64,000 nt of DNA from Ooceraea biroi (GCF_003672135.1 NC_039507.1:15430278-15494277), one strand, 5' to 3'; positions 23,903 to 36,526 are shown, counted from the stretch's first letter. Notes: generated from the letters alone by a model not told the origin. Program-made: numbers and translations.

Positions 23903-26900
23903 CCGCTCGTAACGCTCGCATTCAACTGTGAGGGAAATCGATTTTGTGATTCATTGTTATGAACGGGCGAAGATTCGTAAAGGATTTTTCTTGCGCTCGC
24001 GTTATTTCCTCAAGACTGCGTTCTGAAATCCCACGTCTTTACTGTCACATCACGTCATTCTTCACACGATTTGCATTTTTATCCATTAGTACCTTACGTG
24101 CGTAGACGTATAGGCTGGTTCCTATTTATTTGTTAACTACAGGATTTGTTGTTCTTTTTTTTTCCTTTTTACTTTAACCGAACTGACGTGTGTGAATGTT
24201 TGAATAAGGTTGACAAACAATGTGGGTGGTTGATACATATGAATGATAGAAAGAGAGAGTTGCAAGTGTAATTAAACATTAGCCATTTCTGAGCGTTCGC
24301 AATTCGATAATCAAATGCCCTAGGTCAGTTTAAAGTTTATTCCTTGAACGAGTTTAACGAGTTTCTAGCGTCTAACGATAATTACATCTACGTAATGATT
24401 ATGCGTATCATGTAGGATAATTATTGTAAGAAGTGAAATACCTTCTCCGTTTCTATTTACTTTCAAAAAGTCCTAATTATCAAATGTTGCGAGGTGTTTT
24501 GTTTGATTAACGTGCACATCATTCTTTGATGTGATCAATGAAGTATTGTCTTCTTTCAAACAGGTTTCATATATATCGCTCTCTTCTACTCATTATGTAA
24601 CACTATAAATTGTTAATCAAAATTATTATAATGTGATAATATAATACCGTGTAATAATTATTACACAGTATAAAAACATCGTAAAGTTTCCACACGTTTG
24701 TTTTTCGTAGCACAATAATTGAACAAAATGCCCTCCCGATTACTGTATTTGTAAATTTCATATTTTAACGAAATAGAGTAGAACATAAGTAGTAAGTTTC
24801 GATAAGTCACATCGAACGGCAGTCACATGCTCAATTACTTATAATGGAATTAACAAAATTCAAACGGAAAGACTGACATTTTGGGGCCATTTTGATCGAA
24901 ATTGTAAACCGTTAAATGAAGTTGAATAGATCGAGATCGTCGAGAGTAGAGGTCGTCTATACAGGGTGAGGCGCATAAATATTTTATTTTTTTACACACT
25001 TCCCCTTTTCTTTCTCTCGCTCTCGTTTTATATTGACAGTACTTTTATATATGTATAAAAATTGTATATGTGTGTAATTTATAAATTACATATATATACC
25101 AATTATATATATAAAATTTGTATATATATAATTTATTTATATATACATATATATACATATATATATATACATAAATATATATACAAAATTTTATATATAT
25201 ATATATATTTATTTATATATAAAGTGACAATATGTCTTATGTGCTTCTGCGTATCGGTTTTTTTAATTTCCGAATCCGAATCCAAAAGAGATTAGTCTTT
25301 TAAATGAAATTCGATTCGAAAACAGCCCCTATAATTGTGTAGACTACAGTCCAAGATCAAGTTGTATACAGTCATTACATTTACATTATTATCGACCAAA
25401 CTACCTGTAACTTCATTGTTAATGAACTGATAATCGATCGTGCGTTTTAGTCGAGTTGTGTCATCCTCGGTCGATGCGATTGTTTCACTTAATTTTACGT
25501 TCTTGGTTGTGATGTAAACATACAGCTTACAGGAACGCGGGCAGTGACACGTGAATTGTAATGTGCGAACAATTAACGAATTTCATAAAATTTTTCCAAA
25601 TGTTATCGCACGTTAAATGTGTCTTGTCCCGAAATTCCTGTGTGCTTTAGAAATATGTAAATATTTTTAATAGGGCTCAAGTGTGTCTAGCGTTATGTTT
25701 TTTTTACACGCGGGTAACATTGCTTTTAATTCTGAATCATAGAACGTAACTTTTATCAGCTCCAATGTACGGGCCGCCCTGAAGAGCCTTCCTCCGTTTG
25801 CAGGGTACTCTTTTAATGTTATTCACGATCCTCTTTATGTTAATTAACGGCCAGCTCGTATCCTCGGGCGTGTCTGTAGTAGTTGTTACAGAGAATGTTC
25901 ACGTACGTAGTGTGTTGGATATGTACTTAACTAAGGTATAATATATTTTATAATAAATTTTTTCGGAAAGAAATCTTCCCACTTTCTCTACCGCATAACG
26001 CGCGTAAAATAGATGAAACGAAAGATAAATAAATATTAGCTGCAAAATCGTAAAGCAATTCATAAGAATCTCCTCTTTTGAAATATATCAATTTCAAATT
26101 TTAATATACACGCAATATGTGCAATAAAAGGTAAAATATTTTGAGAAATAATAGATACACGATAATTGGAAGAGTTATATTGAATTGATCGAAAAATCCA
26201 TGCGAATTGTTTTTAGCAAAATACAAAGTAAAACTTGAATTAAGAATTAATAATATATATAGAGCATATATATTGTATAAAGATATTTATAACATGATGT
26301 TACAAGAGACTAGAGAAGTTTTCCAAAAAATACACACACATATAACAGTTTTAATGGTATATTATTTTAATGATTCGTCCATTCACACAAGCGTACAAGA
26401 TTTTATATAATTATAAAGTATACCTGTATTATAATAATCTGATTAATAGTGTGACAAATTTTTCCACGTTATTCCGTCGAGTATCTGCGAATCCTTAAAC
26501 TGGAGAAGTTTGATAATGCCACGTAGAGAGTTTTCTATTTTCGAGATTAGTTCCACGAATGATAAATATATAATTATACGCCAAAGTTGTTACAAATAGC
26601 TTGTTTAATAGAGACAAGTTTACGATATCTCTGAATGGCTTTCAGCGGAAAGCAAAGAAGGCTAAGGTAAAATCAACTTTGAGAATAAAGACAATACTTG
26701 CACGTATATTTCATAAGATGCTTCGTAATGTCACCGGAAGATCGAAATAAAGTCAAGTAACGCGTTTCTGCTTTGGAAGTATTTGGAAGTATTGGACCGT
26801 GTACATAGATAGTATGCGCAACAGAATATACATTATTACATAATACAGACTAAATATGTTGCATAAAATCAATAAAAAAATATAAGAAAATATATACATA

Positions 26901-27576
26901 CAATTCTGCATTATCTACATGTATATAATATCAATAATGGAGCAAAATCGTTCAACGACCTGCTATTCCGACAATGCGATAATGAAAATGACTAGAGTCA
27001 ACTCTCTTAGAAGCAGCTCTTTAACGTCTCGTCGTTGAGTTGAAGGTTTAATATACGTACACACATGCATCTCGGCAGCACATCGGGGGACAATAGCACG
27101 CGTATTAAGCTCAAGTCCGTTCGGTAGAAGCGTCAGCCGGAAAGCCAGCACTTAGCGAGCTCTTGGTCGTGTCTTCTCTCTTCTGTAAGAAGGAAAGGGA
27201 AGAAGTCTTCTCGTCTCTATCGAAGTCATTCGCTAAAACATTCTGCTGATTATCATCGATCTACAAAGCGCAAACTTCTACGATTCCTTTACGGTAGCCT
27301 ATAACGGGTGAAACTGGTATACGGACTAAATTGTTCCATCGAGAGTCGTACAGCTTATATGCTCGTTCGTCGTCGCTATCCTATTACAAGCTATATATGC
27401 GCAAAACTGACGTGATTAATCAGCACCAGAATGTGTACAAGAAAACATTGATCACTCGTTATCGATAATTCTTATAGCTGACGTCGAAACTCCTCCAATG
27501 CGTTCCAAACACGAAGAACTAAAAGCTCTCTCTCGCCGGATTCGTGGGATCCGGGGCTAACGCGCGACTTCGTGAT
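23903..27576. other. convergent intergenic region with long AT-rich 3' UTRs
   Basis: 3.7 kb between the CEP350 stop and the stop of the CCDC92-like gene on the other strand. No coding exon is visible. AATAAA occurs at 25952-25957 among other places, so CEP350 could have a 3' UTR of about 2 kb. The segment 25040-25225 is an AT microsatellite. Confidence 0.6.
25040..25225. repeat. TA/TATACA-type microsatellite
   Basis: About 185 bases made almost only of A and T with runs of TATATA and TATACA units. Lies about 1.1 kb after the CEP350 stop. Confidence 0.85.
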
Positions 27577-29289
27577 TTACTGCCTGTGATGATGGTTGTC
27601 CGTGCCCTTGGAGCTCTCGCCCGTGTCCTCCGCGTCTCTCGGATGATCCTTAGCGTTTCTGTCTTTGAAATCGCGCGAGTGGTAATAGTGATTGCTGTCT
27701 CTTCGTGACGCCTGGCCTCTGTATTTGCGATTGCCGTCACGACCGTAGTTACGGTACTCGCGCGATCGGTAAGACGTCGACTCGAAACTAGCTGCCTCCG
27801 GGGCTGATTTAACGCTGCCGTTCTGAAGCTGCGGTAAAACGGTCGACTCTGCTTCCGTCTGGTGATCCTGTTTCTCGTGCCGATTTGTGCTGTATCTGTA
27901 ACAAATTGGGAGGTTTAGTTATGCTTAATACTTCACGATAACCGTTAATTAAATATTTAATTATACAACAAAATAGAGTCATGTTTGATTACGTTTTTCA
28001 TGATAAATTCAAAGTTTGCGAGGGGATGTACCTCGGTGATCTGCGATGCCAGTAGCTGGGTATCGGTAAGGGCGGAAATTTACGCGAGCTCTGTTCCTGC
28101 GTCGTGCTCGTGGGCGAACCACGGCTGTGATGGCCGTTGTTACCGTCGCGAGAGCGTCCGCCTCTGCTGGAACCGGCGTTGTTCGCGGAAGCCGCTCTCA
28201 GCGACGCTATCTCCTTCTTTTGATCCAGATTCTCCTTGTGCAATCGTTTCACCATCGCGTAAGATTCTTCCAGGAGCACGACCAAGCTGGCTTGCACCGG
28301 ATCTCCGACTTGAATCGCCGCATCCGCCACCTCGATTTTGTTCTTCTCTTCGATTTTGTTCTGCTCTTCGGTCGCGTCCAGTCTCCTGCGAGGGAAAGAA
28401 CAAATCGCTAATTTATCGTGCGCCAGAGTGCGATGTTACCGTGCGCGCAAAATGACTGACTTTTTCTGTTGCTCTATGATGTTCGACAAGTACTGGTTTT
28501 GTGTTTTTGCTTCTTGTAATGACGCCTTGATGTCCTGTAAATCTTTTTCTAGAAGCTCCACTTGTAGAGGTGCCACATTGACACATATTGGGCTACCCTG
28601 TAGAAATAAAATTCACGCTTCAGGATCTACCAATTCAACAGCAACGGCAAGTGTCATCAGACCGGTATAAAGTACCTTTGATTTCGCAAACCCATTTCCA
28701 TTATCCTCAGGCGAAGAAGGACTACTGGGCACACCACAGTGTGCTCGTTTGGAAAATACCAACTGAAATTGCAGATCTGGAAATTCACAAGACTGACGTT
28801 AGAGGCAAGGCATTTGAAGGAAGCAAGAGTAATTGTTAAGAGTGCTCTCGTCACCTCTATTTCTTTGACGTAATGATTCTATTTCCTGGTGCAAAGCAAC
28901 CAAAGTGGCTTGATGCTGCTCCTGTAGAAACTTCATGTTCTGCTCGAGCTGCATGACCCTATCTACATTCAAACCTTGGTGCCTAATGTGCACGAGTCCA
29001 TCGTTTCTCTCATTCAAAGAAACTAGATCTGGTGGTGCTTTCTTCCCCTATTACGTGAACAATTACATGAAGATATAAATATTTGCAGTATTTTTATCCA
29101 AAGTACTAAATTTCGCTTGTGAAAAATAATAGAATAAAGATAATAAAATTTAGAAATAGATTTAATAAAATTAAGAAAAAAGATAGTCACATGATAATCG
29201 GTACACTAACATTTAATACGAAAAGATGCTCATATACTCACTTGGGGGAAGGGGACTGTTGGTAGTTTCATTAACACCTTGGATGTCAT
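27577..29289 (-). CDS. CCDC92/CCDC74-like coiled-coil protein with arginine-rich tail
   Basis: Six minus-strand exons join in phase: 29242-29289, 28855-29047, 28676-28776, 28461-28597, 28032-28385 and 27577-27895, giving 383 aa. The N-terminal coiled coil (QLEQNMKFLQEQHQATLVAL, then HQEIESLRQRNRDLQFQLVF, about residues 40-80) resembles the conserved N-terminal segment shared by CCDC92 and CCDC74, in which a FLQ-QH block is followed by LH-EI--L. Vertebrate CCDC92 localises to centrioles and cilia. A second coiled coil spans exons 4 and 5. The last third is disordered and rich in S, R, D, Y and G (repeated SR, SRD and YRS steps). The family call rests on remembered alignments; membership of CCDC74 rather than CCDC92 is undecided. 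The start is the only ATG before exon 1's GTGAGT donor. Confidence 0.78.
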
Positions 29290-31444
29290 CTTGAAGTTAT
29301 TGATCGGCACTAAATGAGTAAGCTTTTAATCACTTTGTCTCTGCCTATTTGCAATATCTATCACAGTTGCTAGCGCGTTAAGAAATATCTCACATCACGC
29401 ATCAACACGATTGCAAAGTTTAAACTAGTGTTCCCTTAAACAAAAGTTTCTTGCAGTTCTATCATGAGGAGCAACCTAGAAAAAGATGGACAATTTTGAA
29501 ATTAGCATTATTTGCGATATTCAGTTATAGAGGTAGAAAATCTAAATTTAATCAGAGCACGTTTAATTCCCTTGAAAAAATTGAAAAAATTCATAATGAT
29601 TTAAAGGTACAAATCTATATAAATTTGTTATTTGAAATAATTGAAGCAAAAATAAAGTACGAAGAAAAACGCAATAACACTAATTAATTTTGCAAATTCG
29701 AGTATGGTGTAGTAATGTATTTTTAATGTACTATAAAAATACTGTAATCGCACATTAATGCATACATCTTCACGTGACTGCAGCGAAAGTTCTAAATGAC
29801 AATCTAAATGTCGAATTCGAAAATACTATTTTCGGATCATTACAACGCCATGTAATGGGAGTATTTTAGACACTGTCAAGAAACTGATTGCGAGAAACAC
29901 TGACAGTAGTGCGGAAAACGTCGGCGTGCCGCGTGAAAATCGTTAAACGCGCGTAAAAGTACTCCGGAAAATTAATTTTCCACTTGGAGTGAAACACCTT
30001 ACCCAGTATACTTAAAGCTTGCAAAGGTTTCATACAACGAAAAGCGGAGAAATTGCAAGCGCAGCGAAATCCGAAGGTTGAATGAGAACGTCCTGCGCGC
30101 GCATCGAACGTCACGCCGTACCACGCCCTGATTGGTTGGCGACATTCGAACATGGCGTGCCTCGAAACTCGAGATTTAAATGATTGCACGTGATTTCGGT
30201 AACGATCATCTCTTTTATAATTATGACAAACGCGTTACTCAAGAACTATCTGCCCAATGTACAATTTTGTCTTTCATCTTCGCTTTCACGTCATTAAAAG
30301 CAAATTATTAATCACTTTCGTCGCGATTTCATATTTACGTTTGAATTTCGCGCGCTTTTCTTGATTACCGTTGTCCCAGTGGTGCTCCGACATTTATTTA
30401 GTCCACATTCTCATCATCTCCCTGTGGCATCGAACGATTTTCGACACGATCGTCAACATGATGATTCACTCGCCTAAATCAACCGCATAATTAACCGAGG
30501 TAGAAAACAGATAAACGCCACGCCGTTTCCATTTACGTAGACGGGACGGACAGCGGGTGGAATCGATGTGGGAGTACACGCCATGAATGAGCACCACCGA
30601 CTCGACGGTACAACTCGCGTTCGTCACGGGGTTAACCCGCGCTTCTGAACCTTGGGAACCGCGGGAGTATTGATCCGGGCACGCAACATAGCCGCGCCCA
30701 CGCCTTTCCTGATCGTATCGTCGCGCGTAGCTTCCGAACACGCGCGGCAATAAAAATCCTCAGCTCGATACACTTATTTTTCGTTTTGCCCGCACAGAGA
30801 CGCTTGATTAACACTGCGTGATCGCTATCGCGCGCGTATGCGCGAGAAAATGAATGCAGAAATTCGAAAGAAAGGAGTGAGCCGTCACCGTTTTCTTCTG
30901 GTTCGTTTTACGAAATTACTTCTCGTCAGTTCGATTCAAATCTGACTTTTCAAATTCAAATTTAAATTTGATAAATTATTGAATATTCGCGAAACGTGTT
31001 CAACTTGTAATTTGATTCGAAATTTAATTTGTAAACAAATGCTCAAAAAAAATATGTAATCGTTCCAATAAAACTTTTGTTAATAATAAGACGATTAAAG
31101 TAACGATTTATGGATTCTCCATAATTAAACACCATCTATTTATGAAATATCTTTACGAGAATCACTGCATTCACTGCCGAAATTGTCTCGAATTATTTTC
31201 GAGAACGAGAAAGATATATATATATATATCGATTTTACATACCACTTCAGCTCGGTCCGGGAAAGGAACTAAGGAACTTATCTCCATGTCCATCTTCCGC
31301 GTTCCCATACGAGGAATCGTGTCCCAGTATCCAGTTTCGTAAAATTCCACTTACTACCTTTGGCGATCCGTTATTTATGGTACAACTGAGGGGACGCGAA
31401 TGAACACACGTAATCGTGTACAAGGATATTGGACATAACCAAAT
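29290..31444. other. divergent intergenic region between the CCDC92-like gene and Moonraker
   Basis: About 2.1 kb between head-to-head genes. The segment 30080-30860 is CpG-rich and probably promoter-associated. A 78-residue frame at 29451-29687 is lysine/isoleucine-rich and matches nothing I recognise, so I do not call it a gene. Confidence 0.6.
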
Positions 31445-34400
31445 ATGTCACTTCTCTTGAGCCCCGCGGAAGCCGTCTATCGAAACGATAACAAGGCGGA
31501 CAATCTGTTCCTTTCCGAGGATGAAAATGAGGATTATAACTTTAAGGTAAATCTCAAACGTATAATATTAATTTTAACGGTTATGTGTGTACGTCACATT
31601 TTATTACGTTCATTGTAGCAATCTTCGACGAGAAAAATACAGCTCACTTTGTTCTTCTCTGTTTAAGTACGTGCCCGCAAATCGTTTCAAGTATATAATA
31701 AAAGATGTACGCCGACAGCGATGCCGAGAGGAGGAGGAGAGTGTGTGGGCCTCCTTCGTCAAGCAACAGGAGTTGAACGGTTATGATAGAAATTATATCC
31801 AACCGTCCGTCCAAAGTATCAAACAGCTACTGGACGAAGGCATGAGGGAAGCCGACAAGGAACTCAAGAGACTGGAAACGGATGTCCTACCGGACAGGAT
31901 AAAGAAGGAGACTGGTGGCAAGACTGGGAATGATAAGCGAAAGAAGCCAAAGGTAAGTGAATCTTGAGGATGATGCCGTGAAGAAGATGTCGACTAGATC
32001 GCTAAAGTTCACATAATAATAGGTAAATAATGTCAGGGATTCGACTCAGAAGAAGGCACCGACCATGAAGGATACCGGAACGGGTAGCGCGAATCTGCTG
32101 CTCACGATTCCCGAGGAAGAGAACATTCCCATCCACGAGAGGAGGCAGGAGCCCGAGGATTTTAAGTCGTACGCCAGGAGGTCTCGTTCCAGTCACGCCA
32201 TAACGTGGAAGAAGCAGCCTGTGAGGCAGCTGCGTCCAACCACGACCAACGGCGTCGAGTGCGACTCTAGCCCCGAGAACAGTGAGCGTCGCGACAGTGT
32301 GATTCACGTACGACCGGACCCGTTCACCATGCACAAAATTCTGACGATGCAGAGGAGGGTCTGCGAGCTGCTGGACGAAATCGCGTTCCGACTGGGCAAC
32401 ATACCGACGCCGGACGGCATCAAGGATCTGCAGAGGCGGCAGCAGTGCGTTGCCGAGTTCGTCGTGCGATTCTCGCGGAACTACCTGTACGATCTCAACA
32501 GATACGTGAAGGACATACAGAGGCACATGTACATTATCTCGCCGCGGGCGCGAATACGACCGAATCACCGAAGCCTCGGGCTGCACATGCACGCGATCGA
32601 GCACAAACTGCTCGCCGCACACCAGTTGCTGCTGCACGCGTTGATCGCCTACTGCAAACACATTCCCAGCTCCATCCTGAAGGGCCACCCCGGCAAGTTC
32701 AGGGAGATATTGCAAGTAGTTATCGATCTGAAGACCATGTGCGATAGGCTCCACCTAAATTATCTTGATTCGGGCGACACCGACATTCTGTCGTTGGTAA
32801 TGCGCTTCTCGACATAAACTTATATCGCGATACGCTTTGTGCTATCGTTATCCTGCTGCATCTTGCAAGAGTGCAAGAAACATTAGATTCAAATTCGCTT
32901 ACAGGTTCTCTAATTACAGGGAAAGGATATTGAGGGCAAGTGTAACGCCATTCTGTCAAAGCTAAAGTTACACATGGACAACGAGCTTGACAATAAAACG
33001 TCATCGATGGCATCCTTCACTCCGCACTCGGCAAACAACAAGAAGCGAGTCAATCGCAAACAATTATCTAATCGGCTCAGCATGTACAGTATGGGTGCCA
33101 AAGTCCCCAAAAATAATCCCAGAAGCAAAATCAGTATGTAAAGCTAGCTACCCGAGATGTAATAAATTACACGTTTGTAGTTTAGTTTATGTACTGTATG
33201 TGCATTATTCTTCCAGATAATTATCAGAAGGACAAGAAGTATAACGCGATAGACATTAGGAAGGTTTCCAACGAGTCGATATTGGATCAACCGTATCCAA
33301 GTCCCGTAACACCATCCAGGGATCAAGTCGATATTAAAAAGCACAGAACGTACGCAAAGGAGGAGGATATAAAAACTGTGATGGACACGTTACCTATAGA
33401 TTCAGATAATGTAAAAAGGCCTACTAGCATCGATGCAAAATGAATTTAACGAAGAAACGAATTTGAACTGAAACTTATTCGCTTCGCAGGGCAGCAATCC
33501 TGACTCACAGGAGAGGCACTATAGTGCGATGCTTACGAGGAGAATACCAAAGACGTCGAGGAAATCGTCTGACAAGTTACAGCACGCGAAGTCGTCGGAG
33601 ACCATAGAGGACATTGTGAAGAATACCTGCACAAACAACGATGACAATTCGATGAAAAATGTGACGACGATCACGGAGGAACATTTATCTAACTTGATAC
33701 CGATTATAGCAGACCTCATGTCGTTTGTCTCCAACAACAAAGTAACTTGCAGAGATATCGATCAAATTGTCACTAGTACAAAAAGAAATAAATTAGAATT
33801 CCATTAAGAATAAAGTTAAAAAAGATAAAATATAATTTTATATACATATATATATATCAAACACACGCACGCACGCACAGAGTAATCGATTGTATTACAA
33901 GCATTGCAAATTCGCATATAGCAAAGTGATCCTGCGGCAAAGACAATATCGACCACCACCGCCAAGCAGCTAATGGAATTTCTCCAGAAATATCAGTCGC
34001 CTAAAAGCACGGCGATCAGTGCTAGCACGAGCCGCGACGTGTGTCATTCTTCTACAGAGAGCAGCTACGAATGTGAACACCTCAAAACGGACAGGTAATT
34101 ATTACAGGCTATATAGTTTGCACTAGAATATGCATGTTCCTTTCTTTTAGAATATATTAATTACTTATTTGTATATTTCGTTTTCAAAGAACTTTAATCG
34201 GAACACAGAAGAGTGGCGAGAATATGCGGCTGATTTGCGTGTCGTCGATAGAGAATGCGCCGAGAATGCCGCGCTGCTGCGACGCGTCGTGCCAAGCGGA
34301 TTGCGAGAGACTGACGGGACTGCCCGACTTTGAAATGAAGGTTTGAAATAAATTGTAAAATAAGAAAGAATAACAAAGATTAATTCTGGAAAATATCAAC

Positions 34401-34788
34401 GATGTTAATTGCCGTTGTACTTATTATTGATAGATGAAGGAGAGAAACCGCATAGCGGACGCCATGGATAATATCGAGCTTGTTGTTTCCGACGAGATCG
34501 AGATGAATTTTCTCCAGTATAAACGCGAGTATCAACGTCTGATGCAATCGATCCCAATGTACTCTAGCAATACACAAAACAAACCGTGGGACATCGTTGC
34601 CTGGTAGGCATAATCTTGCTAGAGATTATACATTTTTTACTTAATCTTTCTATATCTATACAATGATTAATATTGTTTGCAGGATATCGGACAAACTCGT
34701 GGATGAATTAATAACGGAAATTGCAAAGGAGCTGCAAATAGACGACGTCATACGGAAGCTGTTCGAGTTGGAGTTCCAGGAGTTCTAA
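31445..34788 (+). CDS. MNR: Moonraker (KIAA0753/OFIP), centriolar satellite protein
   Basis: In vertebrates Moonraker recruits OFD1 and FOR20 to centriolar satellites and supports centriole duplication and ciliogenesis. Ten exons join in phase: 31445-31546, 31668-31952, 32023-32796, 32920-33133, 33217-33410, 33490-33741, 33922-34094, 34190-34340, 34434-34603 and 34683-34788, giving 806 aa (human about 970). Two blocks carry the call. In exon 3 a helical region (RYVKDIQRHMYIISPRARIR through HKLLAAHQLLLHALIAYCKH) parallels human QQVKEIQEELDKLSPHKIK and its following helix. The C-terminus WISDKLVDELITEIAKELQ ending FELEFQEF parallels human EELVDEALGAVAAELQ ending TSEFLEAAT. The region between is low-complexity and polar. 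The exon 5 donor (GTAAAA) is weak but is the choice that keeps phase. Confidence 0.82.
33838..33882. repeat. TA then CACG microsatellite in Moonraker intron 6
   Basis: A TATA run followed by CACACGCACGCACGCACAG, lying inside the short intron between Moonraker exons 6 and 7. Confidence 0.8.
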
Positions 34789-35527
34789 TGCTACTGTGTC
34801 TCTTCTGCACTCTTTTGTCAAACCAAAAGAAACAAACAAAGAGAAATCGTGCGAAGAACTCGCGCGTAAATTTGAGATCTTTTATATATACGAACTGCAA
34901 ATTTTGAAAATAAAATATTGATTTTTTAAATTTGCTCTTCCCCCGTTAATCATTACAACATAATTATATTGTAATGCATTTCATGTTTAATTATTTTTTA
35001 TTTATTTAATTAATACGATTCGATATCGAGTGTGTGCGTTGAACAATCGCATCAAGATTCAGGTTTTAATAATTTTAGTCTAGATTAAAGAAGCCAGCTC
35101 CGATTGACTTGACCTTGACATATGTCGTCAAGGACACATTCCTGAGTAACATGCAAAAAGTCTCAGCCGTCACTCGTTATTTATTCAAAAGTTATTAACA
35201 AAAGAGAGCTGGTTCCTTTAATCTGGACATTTGTCCATAATTTTCTATAGAAAAGCGAAAGTTTTAATTTTATTGGAAAATCTATTGTTGAAAGCAGGTT
35301 GGTAATTTTTGGACATCTTGTTATACGTAATATGGTATGTAGTGCTCGTGTCAGCTGATTTGTTACAAAAGCGCCGGCCATGTAGCGTGGTGCGTTGATG
35401 CGTTCTTGCCTTGTGCACGATCTCCGCATTGCACAATATTTTTTTGGCAATACCGATGTGATACCTATCCGAAACGAAATAACATCTATATCACATTTAT
35501 TCGGAAGAAATTGTGCGATTAAACGCG
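34789..35527. other. intergenic: Moonraker 3' end and promoter of the mitochondrial gene pair
   Basis: AT-rich sequence with no coding exon. The left 130 bases are the Moonraker 3' UTR. The right part should hold the promoter and 5' UTR of the small LYR gene. Confidence 0.6.
34909..34914 (+). terminator. polyadenylation signal of Moonraker
   Basis: AATAAA 120 bases after the Moonraker stop codon, followed by T- and GT-containing sequence. It separates this transcript from the mitochondrial pair beginning at 35528. Confidence 0.65.
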
Positions 35528-35997
35528 ATGAGCCGACAAGCAGTCCTGAAACTTTACAAGGATATTCTGAGATACGGGGAAACTTTGAGGTTCACCAATA
35601 AAAAGTACTTTCAGTACCGGATACGAACGGCCTTCAAGGATAACAAAGATTTGATGGACGAGGAAACGATAGATTTTCAACTGAAGGTAATCACGCTTCG
35701 ATATACAGTCGTATTATTTGCAATTTCTTTCATAAGCTATTCCTAACCTATAAATCTGCTATCGATGGATGCACATGTTTACGTTTCTTTTGTGTTCACA
35801 CTAATCTTCAAGTGGTGTAAAAGCGTGACACCCAATATTGCTAATTCGCTTTTTCAGGCAAAGTTTTAATTTTATTTCTCATATTGTCACATGGAATAAC
35901 ATCATATATTCCTTTTGACAATTCAGTTATGTAATCAATTGTTTGTTTCTTCTTTTAGAAAGGTATGCAATTCTTGAAAGCTAGAAGAGTGGTGTAA
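35528..35997 (+). CDS. MIEF1-microprotein-like LYR protein, 65 aa
   Basis: Two exons (35528-35686 and 35959-35997, phase 0) encode 65 residues. MSRQAVLKLYKDILRYGETL, then LRFTNKKYF, RTAFKDNKD and a KGMQFL end closely parallel human MIEF1-MP (altMiD51), the LYR-family microprotein translated from the MIEF1 5' leader, which helps mitoribosome large-subunit assembly. Here the LYR triad is LYK (residues 9-11). Length matches the roughly 70-aa human protein, and the helical spacing agrees better than with LYRM4/ISD11. No MIEF1 reading frame follows. Instead MTRFR starts 40 bases after the stop on the same strand, so both probably share a promoter and transcript. Other LYR proteins are possible but fit less well. 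Confidence 0.85.
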
Positions 35998-36037
35998 ATC
36001 ATTACAAAAAGGAGCAAATAATACCGAATAAGAAACC

Positions 36038-36526
36038 ATGTTGACAAGGTCCTTATCAGTGTGCCTCAACATCTACAACAGAGTTTGCTTAACAAATTGC
36101 AGTGAACTCCTTCTATCAAATGCCACAATTATTTGCAAGAATGTACAAACTCGTGATAAGTCGTACAAACGTTACCTCGATTACTCAAACGTGCCCACGC
36201 TGGAGGAGACCGACCTTGAGGAGCAGTTTGTCCGGGGCAGTGGTCCGGGTGGCCAGGCAACGAACAAGACGAACAATGCGGTGGTGTTGAAACACAAACC
36301 CACGGGCTTCGTCGTCAAGTGCCATGAGACAAGAAGCATGTGGGACAACAAGAAACGCGCACGCGAAATCATGATAACAAAACTGGACAATTTGCTGAAC
36401 AAGGAGAACTCCATCGAGGCTCAGATACGTGCTCTCGAGAAAAAACGACAAGCGAGCAGAGATTACAAAAAGAAAAAGCTGGCAGAGATGAAGAAAGCCT
36501 TCCGGGAGCGTGAGGGCTTGACGTGA
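36038..36526 (+). CDS. MTRFR: MTRFR (C12orf65), mitochondrial rescue release factor
   Basis: A 162-aa single-exon protein of the class-I release factor rescue family, which frees nascent chains from stalled mitochondrial ribosomes. The peptidyl-tRNA hydrolysis motif GSGPGGQ is intact (GGQ at residues 71-73), inside QFVRGSGPGGQATNKTNN. It is followed by a basic C-terminal helix (KKRQASRDYKKKKLAEMKKA) that would occupy the empty decoding site. The codon-recognition domain of full-length release factors is absent, as is normal here. The first 40 residues are basic and hydrophobic and look like a mitochondrial targeting signal. It begins 40 bases downstream of the LYR-protein stop codon with no polyadenylation signal between. 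Internal translation initiation or leaky scanning would be needed if they share a message. Confidence 0.93.
   Translation: MLTRSLSVCLNIYNRVCLTNCSELLLSNATIICKNVQTRDKSYKRYLDYSNVPTLEETDLEEQFVRGSGPGGQATNKTNNAVVLKHKPTGFVVKCHETRSMWDNKKRAREIMITKLDNLLNKENSIEAQIRALEKKRQASRDYKKKKLAEMKKAFREREGLT

Noticed and set aside
25062..25295. 77-residue tyrosine/isoleucine-rich frame
   Set aside because: Translation of an AT microsatellite.
29451..29687. 78-residue plus-strand frame
   Set aside because: AT-rich, lysine/isoleucine composition, no homologue recognised, no splice or promoter support.
32002..32754. 250-residue minus-strand frame antisense to Moonraker exon 3
   Set aside because: Same length as the sense exon, which carries the conserved Moonraker block; the antisense frame has no recognisable domain.
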